DNA from: Niastella sp966211305
GTDB lineage: Bacteria; Bacteroidota; Bacteroidia; Chitinophagales; Chitinophagaceae
DNA: 64,000 bases
Reading direction: 5' to 3'
Assembly: GCA_966211305.1 (NCBI GenBank)
Contig: CBIHPC010000005.1
Span: forward strand, 1 to 64,000
How positions within the stretch are numbered: position 1 is the stretch's first letter; each line of letters opens with the position of its first letter. A program made the position numbers and the translations under genes. The notes beneath the pieces were generated by a model, which saw only the letters and a program-made list of their open reading frames with translations, ran no database searches and was not told the DNA's origin. Of the stretch, positions 24,074 through 33,195 are shown in pieces.

Positions 24074-26842
24074 ATGAGAAACCTGCAACTGCTTATATTA
24101 CTTAACCTTATTTTTTTAACTGCGGGCCTTACAGCCGGCGCGCAACCGGGCGCCAAACGGGTAAGCCTTGAATTGAAAAATGCGCCCATCGATACCCTGG
24201 TTACCGAACTGGAAGCGCAAACAGGTTATCATTTCTATTATGATGCCACGCAATTCGACAGTCTGCGCGTGAGTGTATCCGTTTCAAACGTATCGCTGCA
24301 AAAAGTGCTTGAACTCGTATTTGCCAATTCTGAATATCATTTTGCCATACCGGAGAAACAGGCACATGTGTTTTTAACCAAAGGCGCGATCATAAAAACA
24401 AATTTACCCGCCGGTTTCTTCTCCAATAAAACCACCGACAGCCTGCCGGGCGCAATGCCTGTTTATGGCGATAGAAAAAAAGTACGAACAGATGCTTCAA
24501 TAGAAAACAAATTGTTTGAGATCGGTATCCGCAATAACAACCCGGGAAGCGGCTCCGTGGCCATGGCCGGTTATGTTCGTAACATAAAAACCGGGGAGCC
24601 CGTTGCCGGCGCCATCATTACAGCATTAAACCCGGCTGTCAGCGTGGCCACCGATCAATACGGCTATTACTCCATCACCCTGCCCAAAGGACGCAACCTG
24701 CTCACCATTCAGGGCATTGGGATGAAAGATACGCGGCGGCAGGTAATGGTATATTCAACCGGCAATTTCGACATTGACATGGATGAGCGGGTTACCTCGC
24801 TGAAAGAAGTGATCGTATCGGCGCAGAAACTGGCCAATATCCGCAACGTGCAACTGGGTACCGACCGGTTGACCATTAAAGCCATAAAACAGGTGCCCAC
24901 CGCTTTTGGGGAAGCCGATATCTTAAGGGCCGTGTTGATGCTGCCCGGGGTAAAATCAGTAGGCGAAGCCAGCACCGGGTTTAATGTACGCGGCGGTTCG
25001 GCCGATCAAAACCTGATCCTGTTCAACGATGCCACTATTTATAACCCTTCACATTTCTTCGGCTTCTTTTCGGCATTCAATCCCGAAGTGGTAAAAGAAG
25101 TGGAATTGTATAAAAGCAGTATTCCGGCCAAATACGGCGGCCGCCTTTCCTCCGTGCTCGATATCAGCAGCCGCGAAGGCAATAAGAAAAATTTTGCTGG
25201 CGTAGCCGGCATCGGTTTACTTACCAGCCGCATAACGCTGGAGGGGCCTATCAAAAAAGATAAAACATCTTTTATCCTCGGGGCCAGAACCACCTACGCC
25301 AACTGGTTACTGCAATTTTTACCCGATGAATATGAGAAAAGCAAGGCCTCGTTTTACGATGTGAACCTCAATATCAGTCACCAGTTCAATAAAAAGAACA
25401 ACCTGTATATAACGGGCTATATAAGCAGCGACCGCTTCAACCTCAACAGCGATACCGTATATGGTTACAGCAACCGCAACGTGTCGGTGAAATGGAAGCA
25501 TACTTTTTCAAACAAGCTTACCATGGTGCTAACCGGCGGCTTCGATTATTATGATTACAACATCGGCAGCGATAAAGACAGTTTGTTCGCCTACAAAATG
25601 AAATTCAGGATCAACCAGTATAATTTCAAAACTGATTTTAACTGGTACATCAATGCCAATCATACCATCGACTTTGGCATCAGTTCCATTCGTTACCGCC
25701 TAAACCCGGGCACTTATGAGCCCAACTCTAAACAATCGCTGGTGGTTAAAGACGATATGGAAACGGAACATGCCCTGGAAAGCGCCGCCTACATCAGTGA
25801 AAAATGGAACATCACCGATGCGCTTTCATTACAGGCAGGACTGCGGTATTCCATTTATAATTACCTGGGGCCAAAAAATATAAATGAGTATGCACCGGGC
25901 TTACCTGTTACAGAAGATAACCTGCTGCAAACAAAAACCTACGGCAAAAATAAATTTATTCATACCTACCATGGGCCCGAGTACCGGCTGGCGCTTCGGT
26001 ATAGCCTCACCCAAAGCCTTTCGGTAAAAGCGGGGTATAATTCATTGCGCCAATACATTCATGTATTATCGAATACCACGGCCGTTTCGCCCACCGATAT
26101 CTGGAAACTCAGCGATCCCAATATAAAACCGCAGACCGGCGACCAGGTTTCATTTGGGGTTTATAAGAACTTCAAATCAAATACCATTGAAACTTCTGCC
26201 GAAGTTTATTATAAGAACATTAAAAATTATCTCGATTATAAAAGCGGGGCGCAGTTGGTTTTGAACCACCATATAGAAACCGATGTGATGAGCACCCGCG
26301 GCAAAGCTTATGGAGTTGAGTTACTGGTAAAAAAACAAAACGGTAAACTGAACGGCTGGATCAGTTATACCTGGTCGAGAATACTATTGAAAATGGAAGA
26401 TTCAACCAAAGGCGAGGTCATCAATGGCGGAAAATATTATGCGGCCAATTATGATAAACCGCACGACATTACCATGGTGGGCAACTACCGGTTCAGTCAC
26501 CGTTTCAGCGTTTCCATGAACATTACCTACAGCACCGGCCGGCCTATAACATTACCTATCGGCCGTTATTATTATGCCGGTTCGTGGCGGGCATTATACT
26601 CCGACCGCAATGCTTATCGCATTCCCGATTATTTCCGCACCGATCTGTCAATGAACATTGAAGGCAATCATAAAGTGCATCAGAAAACGCATAATTCCTG
26701 GACGATCGGCGTGTACAACCTTACGGGAAGAAAGAACCCTTATTCGGTGTATTATGTTTCGGAGAACGGCGCCATCAATGGATATAAGCTATCGGTTTTC
26801 GGAAATGCGATCCCGTTTGTAAACTTTAATATCAGGTTTTAA
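24074..26842 (+). CDS. TonB-dependent receptor with N-terminal STN domain
   Basis: The 922-aa protein has a signal peptide (1-23), an STN (secretin/TonB) domain (about 28-110, LELKNAPIDTLVTELEAQTG), a carboxypeptidase-regulatory-like domain (about 165-250, YVRNIKTGEPVAGAIITAL), a plug (about 265-400, DILRAVLMLPGVKSVGE, NVRGGSADQNLILFND) and a barrel ending in FNIRF. STN domains normally talk to a FecR anti-sigma factor, but none is encoded nearby. The next gene is a DUF4249 lipoprotein, as usual for this subfamily. The substrate is unknown. Confidence 0.88.
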   Translation: MRNLQLLILLNLIFLTAGLTAGAQPGAKRVSLELKNAPIDTLVTELEAQTGYHFYYDATQFDSLRVSVSVSNVSLQKVLELVFANSEYHFAIPEKQAHVFLTKGAIIKTNLPAGFFSNKTTDSLPGAMPVYGDRKKVRTDASIENKLFEIGIRNNNPGSGSVAMAGYVRNIKTGEPVAGAIITALNPAVSVATDQYGYYSITLPKGRNLLTIQGIGMKDTRRQVMVYSTGNFDIDMDERVTSLKEVIVSAQKLANIRNVQLGTDRLTIKAIKQVPTAFGEADILRAVLMLPGVKSVGEASTGFNVRGGSADQNLILFNDATIYNPSHFFGFFSAFNPEVVKEVELYKSSIPAKYGGRLSSVLDISSREGNKKNFAGVAGIGLLTSRITLEGPIKKDKTSFILGARTTYANWLLQFLPDEYEKSKASFYDVNLNISHQFNKKNNLYITGYISSDRFNLNSDTVYGYSNRNVSVKWKHTFSNKLTMVLTGGFDYYDYNIGSDKDSLFAYKMKFRINQYNFKTDFNWYINANHTIDFGISSIRYRLNPGTYEPNSKQSLVVKDDMETEHALESAAYISEKWNITDALSLQAGLRYSIYNYLGPKNINEYAPGLPVTEDNLLQTKTYGKNKFIHTYHGPEYRLALRYSLTQSLSVKAGYNSLRQYIHVLSNTTAVSPTDIWKLSDPNIKPQTGDQVSFGVYKNFKSNTIETSAEVYYKNIKNYLDYKSGAQLVLNHHIETDVMSTRGKAYGVELLVKKQNGKLNGWISYTWSRILLKMEDSTKGEVINGGKYYAANYDKPHDITMVGNYRFSHRFSVSMNITYSTGRPITLPIGRYYYAGSWRALYSDRNAYRIPDYFRTDLSMNIEGNHKVHQKTHNSWTIGVYNLTGRKNPYSVYYVSENGAINGYKLSVFGNAIPFVNFNIRF

Positions 26843-26852
26843 ACATTATATC

Positions 26853-27992
26853 ATGAGAAAGCTTGTTTACTGCTGCCTGACGATCCTGTTGCTCTGTTGC
26901 AAGGAAAAATATGATGCGCCGGTAAATGCGCCTGTAACCGGCTACCTGGTAATTGAAGGTTATGTAAGCGCCGCCGGGCCGGCGGAGCTGCAGATCTCAC
27001 GAACTATTCCGCTCGATGATACGGCGAAACTTATCAATGAAACACTGGCGCAGGTTCGGTTACAGGGGCGTGATAATACAACTTTTAACTTTACCGAGAA
27101 CGGTGGCGGAAGATACACCATCGACAATCTTACACTCAACACCAGCCAGCAATACCGGTTATACATCAAAACAAGGGAAGGAAAAGAATATGCCTCGGAT
27201 TATGTAAACGTGCGCATAGCGCCGCCTATAGACAGCGTAGGCTGGATAAGAGAGCGCGGCGGCCTGCAGATCTATGTAAATACACACGACCCTAAAAACA
27301 ATACCTGGTATTATCGCTGGACTACCGAAGAAACCTGGGAGTATCATTCTACCTATTATACCAGTCTCGATTTTGCAAGAGACAGCAACAATCAGATCGT
27401 TGGCATAAAATGGCGCCGCGCCGATATGGGCCGGGAGCCTAAACTTTACACCTGCTGGCGCGATCAGCATTCAACAAGCCTGATACTGGGCTCATCAAAA
27501 AAACTGAGCATCGACAGCATACACAAACCGTTAATATATATTGAACCCCGCTCCTGGAAATTAAGCGTGCTGTACAGTGTACTGGTAAAGCAATATGCAT
27601 TAACCCGGGAAGAGTATGAGTTCCTTGATAAAATGAAAAAGAATTCGGAGGAAACCGGGTCATTCTTTGGCCGGCAGCCATCTGAGCTTAAGGGAAATAT
27701 TCGTTGCACAACAACCCCCGATGAACCGGTTATCGGTTTCTTCAGTATCGCCAACCGCCAGGAAAAAAGGATCTGGATCAGCCGGAAGGATGTGCCCGAC
27801 TGGCAATATTTCCAGGATTGCTACACGTATAACGTACCGGTTGATTCGGCGGAATATTATTCATACCTGATGCCGGTATCGCCCGTTGAATGGGGCCAGA
27901 GCGGCGACATTTTAACCTATTTAGGCGTTTCGCCGGTGTGCGTTGACTGTACCTTGCGCGGCGTTAATGTAAAACCACCTTTCTGGCCATAA
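26853..27992 (+). CDS. DUF4249 family lipoprotein
   Basis: The 379-aa protein has a lipoprotein signal (MRKLVYCCLTILLLCC then KEKYDAP) and the DUF4249 pattern: VIEGYVSAAGPAELQISRT near residue 35, a beta-sandwich, and a C-terminal part ending CVDCTLRGVNVKPPFW. This family always travels with CarboxypepD_reg/TonB receptors in Bacteroidota and is thought to be their surface lipoprotein partner, much as SusD is for SusC. It starts 10 bp after the receptor. Confidence 0.88.
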   Translation: MRKLVYCCLTILLLCCKEKYDAPVNAPVTGYLVIEGYVSAAGPAELQISRTIPLDDTAKLINETLAQVRLQGRDNTTFNFTENGGGRYTIDNLTLNTSQQYRLYIKTREGKEYASDYVNVRIAPPIDSVGWIRERGGLQIYVNTHDPKNNTWYYRWTTEETWEYHSTYYTSLDFARDSNNQIVGIKWRRADMGREPKLYTCWRDQHSTSLILGSSKKLSIDSIHKPLIYIEPRSWKLSVLYSVLVKQYALTREEYEFLDKMKKNSEETGSFFGRQPSELKGNIRCTTTPDEPVIGFFSIANRQEKRIWISRKDVPDWQYFQDCYTYNVPVDSAEYYSYLMPVSPVEWGQSGDILTYLGVSPVCVDCTLRGVNVKPPFWP

Positions 27993-28022
27993 AAACCCGA
28001 TCAGTTACAACAGTCTGTATAC

Positions 28023-30413
28023 ATGAAATCATTCAACTACCTGTATTTTTCAGCAACACTACTATTCCTGCATTCGTTTACAACTGAAACAAATGCACAG
28101 GATGCTTTTGCGGCTATACCTGAACGGTTTAAACAATATAACAGCAGCAGTAAGCATGAAAAACTGTATGTACATACCGACAAGGATTTTTACCTGGCAG
28201 GTGAGCTGTTGTGGTTCAAAATATACAATGTAGATGGCGCGCGATTTCAACCTGCTGACCTGAGCAAGATCGCCTATGTTGAAATACTCGATAAAGAGAA
28301 CAAACCGGTAATGCAGGCAAAGATCCAACTCAGAAAGGGAAAAGGAAATGGTTCATTTTATTTACCGGTATCGGTGAACTCGGGCAATTACAAACTGCGC
28401 GCGTATACGAACTGGATGAAGAATTTCAGCGCGGCTTGTTATTTTGAAAAATCGCTATCCATCGTCAACACTTTAAAAACCCTTACCACACCGGCTGCAG
28501 ATACAACAGCCAAACTGCACAGGATAGCCTTCTTTCCCGAAGGTGGCAACCTGGTAAAAGAAACAACCAGTAAAATAGCATTTCAGGTTACCGATCCCTT
28601 TGGTAAGGGAGTTGACTGTAAAGGTGTTGTTTTATCGGAAAATAACGACACAGTGGCCAGGTTTCAGTCGCTCAGGTTTGGAATGGGGAATTTTATGTTC
28701 AAGCCTGCCGGTACTCAACCCTATAAAGCAGTGATCCTATTACCCGATGGCCGAAGCATTACGCAAACATTACCCCAGGCGTATGAACAGGGTTATGTAA
28801 TGCATTTGGAAGATGATGGAACCAACATGATAAAGGTTACTGTGACCGCAAAAACAATACAACCGCAACCGGTGTTTCTGTTTGCACACAACCGGCAGGT
28901 AATGCAGGTAGCAGAAAAGCAACCGGTTGTAAACGGCCTTGCTACCTTTTCAATTGATAAAAACAAACTGGCCGATGGCATTACTACCCTTACCGTTTTT
29001 AATGAACAGCAACAACCGGTTTGTGAACGCCTGTACTTTAAAAAGCCGGCGCAGGTGTTATCGGTTACTGCCAGCAGCAATGCGCCCCGGTACGGTAACC
29101 GTAAACGGGTAGCATTATCCGTAAATACAAAACATGGCAATGCACAAAGCGGTGTACAGGCCAATCTTTCCCTGGCGGTTTACCGGCTCGATTCATTGCA
29201 AACCGTTGATCCCAATAGCCTGCCTGCCTATTTATGGCTTACATCTGAACTAACGGGCCATATTGAATCGCCGGCCTCGTATTTTACAGAAACAGGGGAT
29301 GTACAGGAAGCGACCGAAAATCTTATGCTGGTACATGGCTGGCGAAAATTCAACTGGCAGGTTGTATTGAACGATAAACGGCCGGTTTTTGAATATACCC
29401 CTGAGTTTGATGGACATATCATTACCTGCCAAATAAAACATAATTCGGGTACGGTACCTGAAAATCCTATTGATGCCTGGTTATCGATCCCCGGCATTCA
29501 GTTGCAATTCTATAATACCAAAACAGATAAGGAAGGCAAGATATATTTTGATGTAAGGGATTATTATGGACAGAACGAGATCATTGTGCAAACCGATGCG
29601 CCCGACAGCAACTACCGCGTGAATGTATTGAACCCTTTCTCGGAAAAATACAGCAACCGGCTGCTGCCCGCGTTTGCATTACCAGCCGCCGCGCAATATG
29701 CGCTCAATGAACAAAGCATAAGCATGCAGGTGCTGAATACGTACGACCCGGGTAAACTTAGCCATTTTGCTGTTCCGGAAATAGATACTTTTCCGTTCTA
29801 TGGCAAACCATATAAGGCGTATAAGCTGGATGATTTTACCCGGTTCACAACTATGGAAGAGGTGTTGCGGGAGTATGTGCCGGAAGTAGCGGTGCGCCGT
29901 TGGGATGGTCAGTTGCACCTGAAGGTCTTTAACTTTGATGTAAGGGATTTTTATCCTACCGATCCGCTTATCTTACTGGATGGCGTTAAAGTGGATAACA
30001 AGATCCTGTTGAACTACGATCCGCTTAAAGTAAATAAGCTGGAAGTAATTACCAACAAATTCATAAAGGGCGAGTTTGTTTACCATGGTATCGTGAACTT
30101 CACCACTTATCATGGCGATATGCAGGACCTTAAGCTTGATTCAAAAGCTGTAATTCTCGATTATGAAGGCCTGCAGTTAAAAAGGGAATTCTACTCACCC
30201 GTATATAAGACCGAACAACAGGCGTTGAGCCGGATGCCCGATTTCAGGAACCTGTTATACTGGTCGCCCGATGTACAAACCGATAGCAGCGGACAGGCCA
30301 CTGTTGAGTTTTATACCAGTGACATGAAAGGGAAATATGTAGCTGTATTACAGGGAATGGATGAAGCCGGTTATGCAGGCAGTTATTATTTCACTTTTGA
30401 TGTAGATAAGTGA
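28023..30413 (+). CDS. Secreted MG2-like (alpha-2-macroglobulin-type) beta-domain protein
   Basis: The 796-aa protein has a signal peptide (1-25) and a first domain like MG2 of alpha-2-macroglobulins (about 43-145, EKLYVHTDKDFYLAGELLWF, SGNYKLRAYTNWM). More beta-sandwich stretches follow, then a piece like a TonB plug strand (DPLILLDGVKVDN, VNKLEVI) and a final macroglobulin-like strand (AVEFYTSDMKGKY type). No thioester motif was seen. It follows the DUF4249 gene by 30 bp and probably works with the receptor in the periplasm or on the surface. The exact role is unknown. Confidence 0.78.
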   Translation: MKSFNYLYFSATLLFLHSFTTETNAQDAFAAIPERFKQYNSSSKHEKLYVHTDKDFYLAGELLWFKIYNVDGARFQPADLSKIAYVEILDKENKPVMQAKIQLRKGKGNGSFYLPVSVNSGNYKLRAYTNWMKNFSAACYFEKSLSIVNTLKTLTTPAADTTAKLHRIAFFPEGGNLVKETTSKIAFQVTDPFGKGVDCKGVVLSENNDTVARFQSLRFGMGNFMFKPAGTQPYKAVILLPDGRSITQTLPQAYEQGYVMHLEDDGTNMIKVTVTAKTIQPQPVFLFAHNRQVMQVAEKQPVVNGLATFSIDKNKLADGITTLTVFNEQQQPVCERLYFKKPAQVLSVTASSNAPRYGNRKRVALSVNTKHGNAQSGVQANLSLAVYRLDSLQTVDPNSLPAYLWLTSELTGHIESPASYFTETGDVQEATENLMLVHGWRKFNWQVVLNDKRPVFEYTPEFDGHIITCQIKHNSGTVPENPIDAWLSIPGIQLQFYNTKTDKEGKIYFDVRDYYGQNEIIVQTDAPDSNYRVNVLNPFSEKYSNRLLPAFALPAAAQYALNEQSISMQVLNTYDPGKLSHFAVPEIDTFPFYGKPYKAYKLDDFTRFTTMEEVLREYVPEVAVRRWDGQLHLKVFNFDVRDFYPTDPLILLDGVKVDNKILLNYDPLKVNKLEVITNKFIKGEFVYHGIVNFTTYHGDMQDLKLDSKAVILDYEGLQLKREFYSPVYKTEQQALSRMPDFRNLLYWSPDVQTDSSGQATVEFYTSDMKGKYVAVLQGMDEAGYAGSYYFTFDVDK

Positions 30414-30538
30414 ACTGTTATAAAAAATTATAGGGTACGGATTGGTGGTACAGAAAAGGTGAAGGAATCCCCCTTACCTAAACATACATCTAAAGCTAAA
30501 GCCATCTATAACCTTCTTTATAGTAATATTTGTTATGA

Positions 30539-30817
30539 TCAAACTTCGGTTCTCTGATTGATCAGGAACGCCGCTTCTACCAGCGATTCCATTTTTTCAT
30601 AAAAGTAAATGTGGTCGTTGCGTTGCTGGCCTTCCTGTGATATGCTCCGGCTGCTGCTTACAATTTCAACCATCCAGTTCCACAACATTTGCCGCACCTC
30701 CTGCAAATGGTAACACTCAAAAAAGTTCTCGATGATAAGCCGTGGGTTTTTTAATTCTTCCTCATTAAGCCGAAGAGGTTGATTATGCCACTCAGGATGA
30801 TTATTCAGGGACCGCAT
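30539..30817 (-). CDS. Small conserved-looking protein of unknown function
   Basis: The 92-aa soluble protein is not recognised. It is helical and rich in acidic and aromatic residues (RLIIENFFECYHLQEVRQMLWNW), with no signal or membrane helix. It lies between the TonB operon and the divergent XRE regulator gene. It might be a partner of that regulator, but this rests on location only. Confidence 0.6.
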   Translation of the reverse strand: MRSLNNHPEWHNQPLRLNEEELKNPRLIIENFFECYHLQEVRQMLWNWMVEIVSSSRSISQEGQQRNDHIYFYEKMESLVEAAFLINQRTEV

Positions 30818-31003
30818 AACAAATTAGTTAATGGTGAAGGAATGATCAATAAAGCGGTAAGTAGCCTAAAATGTTAGCTTTCTTACCTATGCAATCCCCT
30901 GATAATGCTTAAACGAAGATAATATATTTTTTAATATGATGTACTATATCCCAGCCAAATTATTAAAAAAAAATTTCATCTTAACCGTCTAATTCAACCA
31001 CCA

Positions 31004-31222
31004 TTGGCTGCTAATCACCAGATATTGAAAACATTCGGCGTAAATCTGCGCCATTTCAGAACTGAGAAGGGCCTGAGCCAACGCGACTTGTACGCGATTT
31101 GTAATATTGACAATGCCGAAATAAGCAGAATGGAGAACGGCGAGGTGAATGTTACGCTTAATACGCTGGCTCAGTTAGCCGAGGCATTGGATATTCCTGC
31201 TTACATGCTCCTTAAGCAGTAA
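31004..31222 (+). CDS. Small XRE-family HTH regulator
   Basis: The 72-aa protein is almost wholly a Cro/C1-type HTH (about 8-66, FRTEKGLSQRDLYAICNIDNAEISRMENG). The only start in a suitable place is TTG at 31004, as no ATG or GTG occurs in frame upstream of the HTH. It has no other domain. It may control itself or the divergent 92-aa gene. Confidence 0.75.
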   Translation: MAANHQILKTFGVNLRHFRTEKGLSQRDLYAICNIDNAEISRMENGEVNVTLNTLAQLAEALDIPAYMLLKQ

Positions 31223-31260
31223 TATCCGCCGGTGCAGGGAATGGAAGAACGGGCCTTCCC

Positions 31261-31296
31261 TAAAATAAAAATCTCTCCGCCTGCCGGCGGAGAGAT
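31261..31296 (-). terminator. Strong terminator hairpin, minus-strand orientation
   Basis: ATCTCTCCGCC and GGCGGAGAGAT (31271-31296) form a perfect 11-bp stem with a 4-base loop. On the minus strand it is followed by TTTTTATTTT. It could end transcripts coming from idi, 300 bp away, or from an unannotated short transcript in between. Confidence 0.75.
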
Positions 31297-31603
31297 CCAG
31301 GTAATTTTATCACACCTGTAAAACGTGTTCTCAATGGCTTTTCATGGATATTGATGCATATAACCTTTACAGGTCCGGTAAGCAACAGTTCTGATTTCGT
31401 TCATAAGATATCGTTTTAAAAACGGGGCCTGTTTCAAAAGTTATTGGACTTTGTATTCCAAAAATAATCTTCAGAACAGCGGGTAACGACTATTGCATTG
31501 AGCAATTGGATAAAATGATCAATATGTTTACAGGCAACTAAGTGTTTTCTGTAAAACTGTAGATGAACGTGAAGAAGGTATTTGAGAAAGGATAATTACG
31601 ATA
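31297..31603. other. Gap with possible small transcript between idi and its terminator
   Basis: ACCTGTAAA (31314-31322) and TTTACAGGT (31366-31374) are a perfect 9-bp inverted repeat. On the minus strand a 20-codon frame (31342-31404, MNEIRTVAYRTCKGY...) overlaps it, ahead of the terminator. There is no clear promoter. It may simply be the 3' UTR of idi, or a small RNA or peptide. Confidence 0.2.
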
Positions 31604-32146
31604 CTATACAACCTTTTTCAGCAGGTTTCCGGCAGCCCATTGCTGTACTTTAGGAAATGCAATATTGAACCATGCTGTATATTTCTGCGGGTGTGATTGC
31701 AGGGTAGCTTCTATTTCATCAAGACTTTTATAACAATAGTCTTTTACCTCCATTGGGTCGGGAGTAATTTTACCTTCATACATGCCGATAAAAACATGAT
31801 CGAATTCATGTTCTGTTAAGCCATGCTCAAACTCGGCCAGGTATACAAAATCAAAAATCTTTTCGAGCAAGGTAGTAAAGCCCATTTCTTCGTTTAACCG
31901 GCGGGTTGCGGCAGATAAAGTATCCTCACCCGGAGCCGGGTGACTGCAGCAGGTATTCGTCCATAAACCGCCGCTATGGTATTTACCCTGCGCCCGCTGC
32001 TGTAACAGCATTTCGCCCTTGCTATTGAAAACAAAAATGCTGAAAGCGCGATGCAGCACTGCCTTCCGGTGGGCTTCCATCTTTTCCATTACTCCAATGG
32101 GCTCATCCTGTTCATTGACCAGGATAACATCGGTTACTTTACTCAT
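31604..32146 (-). CDS. idi: Isopentenyl-diphosphate delta-isomerase, type I
   Basis: The 180-aa Nudix-fold enzyme interconverts IPP and DMAPP in isoprenoid synthesis. The catalytic Cys is in TNTCCSHPAPGE (near residue 68), the Nudix-like helix is ATRRLNEEMGF, the metal-binding Glu/His pair lies in EHGLTEHEFDHVFIG, and W(F)NIAFPK is near the end. Its length is normal for bacterial type I enzymes. It stands just downstream of a sigma factor and a CarH/LitR-like light sensor, which suggests use in carotenoid synthesis, though no crt genes lie in the window. Confidence 0.93.
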   Translation of the reverse strand: MSKVTDVILVNEQDEPIGVMEKMEAHRKAVLHRAFSIFVFNSKGEMLLQQRAQGKYHSGGLWTNTCCSHPAPGEDTLSAATRRLNEEMGFTTLLEKIFDFVYLAEFEHGLTEHEFDHVFIGMYEGKITPDPMEVKDYCYKSLDEIEATLQSHPQKYTAWFNIAFPKVQQWAAGNLLKKVV

Positions 32147-32342
32147 GAGACAAAGTTGCTAAATAATCATGGTGTTACCATAACTGCATTACAAAAACAT
32201 GCGCTCAAACAGCCTAACCGAAAAGGACTGCAATACATGGTCTTTTGAATAAAAGGATTCAAAACCGATGAAACAGAGAAAAGAGGTTATCCGGGGACGA
32301 TCACTGGTATACACAGAACATCCCTTGCCCGCTCAGAAGGCT

Positions 32343-32843
32343 TTAGTGCCTTTCTATTTGCGTCTTTAACAGTTTACGGGCAAAGTGAATGCGGCTTTTA
32401 ATGGTACCCAGCGGCTCGCCAAGCATATCTGCGATTTCATGATATTTAAAACCATCAAAATATAACAGAAAAGGGTTTCTGAATATCTGTGGCAGGTTAT
32501 GAATAGCTTCCTGAATATCTTTTAAACGCAAATTTGATTCGGCGTTATTAGCAACTACGCTTTGGGTTTGATTTATAAGAAAATCATTAGGAGTACTATC
32601 GAAGATAGTATTCTGTTTAACTTTTCTACGGTAATTGTTAATAAAGATATTGCGCATGATAGTATACAGCCACGCCTTGATATTAGTGCCTACACTATAC
32701 TTGTCCTTGTTGGCCAATGCACGAAACAGCGTTTCCTGGAACAGGTCTTTCGCTGCCTCCGAGTCTCTCGTCAACGTTATTGCAAACGGCTTTAAAAACT
32801 CCGCATTGTTCACCAGCATTTGATTAAATTCAACCGTCGACAT
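32343..32843 (-). CDS. ECF-type RNA polymerase sigma factor, LitS-like by context
   Basis: The 166-aa sigma factor has region 2 (about 15-80, SEAAKDLFQETLFRALANKDKY, NIKAWLYTIMRNIFINNYRR) and region 4 (about 110-162, LPQIFRNPFLLYFDGFKYHEIADMLGEPLGTIKSRIHFARK). No anti-sigma gene is next to it. The MerR/B12 gene lies 352 bp upstream on the same strand. In Streptomyces a similar LitR-LitS pair turns on carotenoid genes in light; the same logic is inferred here. Confidence 0.9.
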   Translation of the reverse strand: MSTVEFNQMLVNNAEFLKPFAITLTRDSEAAKDLFQETLFRALANKDKYSVGTNIKAWLYTIMRNIFINNYRRKVKQNTIFDSTPNDFLINQTQSVVANNAESNLRLKDIQEAIHNLPQIFRNPFLLYFDGFKYHEIADMLGEPLGTIKSRIHFARKLLKTQIERH

Positions 32844-32870
32844 AAAAAAGTTGTTTAAATAATTACACTA

Positions 32871-32878
32871 CAAATTTA
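32871..32878 (-). promoter_or_regulatory. -7 box of the sigma-factor gene
   Basis: TAAATTTG on the minus strand matches the Bacteroidota TAnnTTTG box, 28 bp before the ATG. It is embedded in GTTTAAA and TTTAAAC stretches that echo the GTTTAAAC site upstream of the MerR gene. No TTTG -33 element is visible, which fits a promoter needing an activator or being repressed by the MerR protein. Confidence 0.45.
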
Positions 32879-32939
32879 AACAGAAATTGCTTACGGGAAA
32901 AATCCGGGTAATTAATAATTCTATAATAAAAATATCAAA

Positions 32940-33100
32940 CCACCCTACCTGCCTGTTGTACCACGGTGCACCTCCGGCGCCGGAAGCTCCCGATCTATAC
33001 CTTAGCCACCCGATATGGTTCTGGCGCAGGCACTTAGTACATTTTGGCGGCTGACGCCATTGGCCAAAGCCTATGGTGTCCGACGAGGGATATGACATTA
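32940..33100. other. GC-rich non-coding block between sigma and MerR genes
   Basis: Within a 352-bp gap (32844-33195) of AT-rich sequence, this block is strikingly GC-rich. It includes a perfect 12-bp palindrome TCCGGCGCCGGA (32973-32984) and short GGCGG/CCGCC pairs. An open frame of 76 codons crosses it but has no sensible protein features. It may be a remnant of foreign or repeated DNA, or a structured leader of the sigma gene. Confidence 0.4.
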
Positions 33101-33195
33101 CAGAAAAGATTATCCCCTATCTAGGTTGACGATTTAAAGGCAGAAATATTTGTTAAGAAAATCAAAATTCAGCGGGGGAGGTACATTAAACAATG

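Noticed and set aside
32868..33098. 76-codon minus-strand frame over the GC-rich block
   Set aside because: It spans the sigma-gene promoter, its composition changes abruptly in the middle, and it has no recognisable fold or signal.
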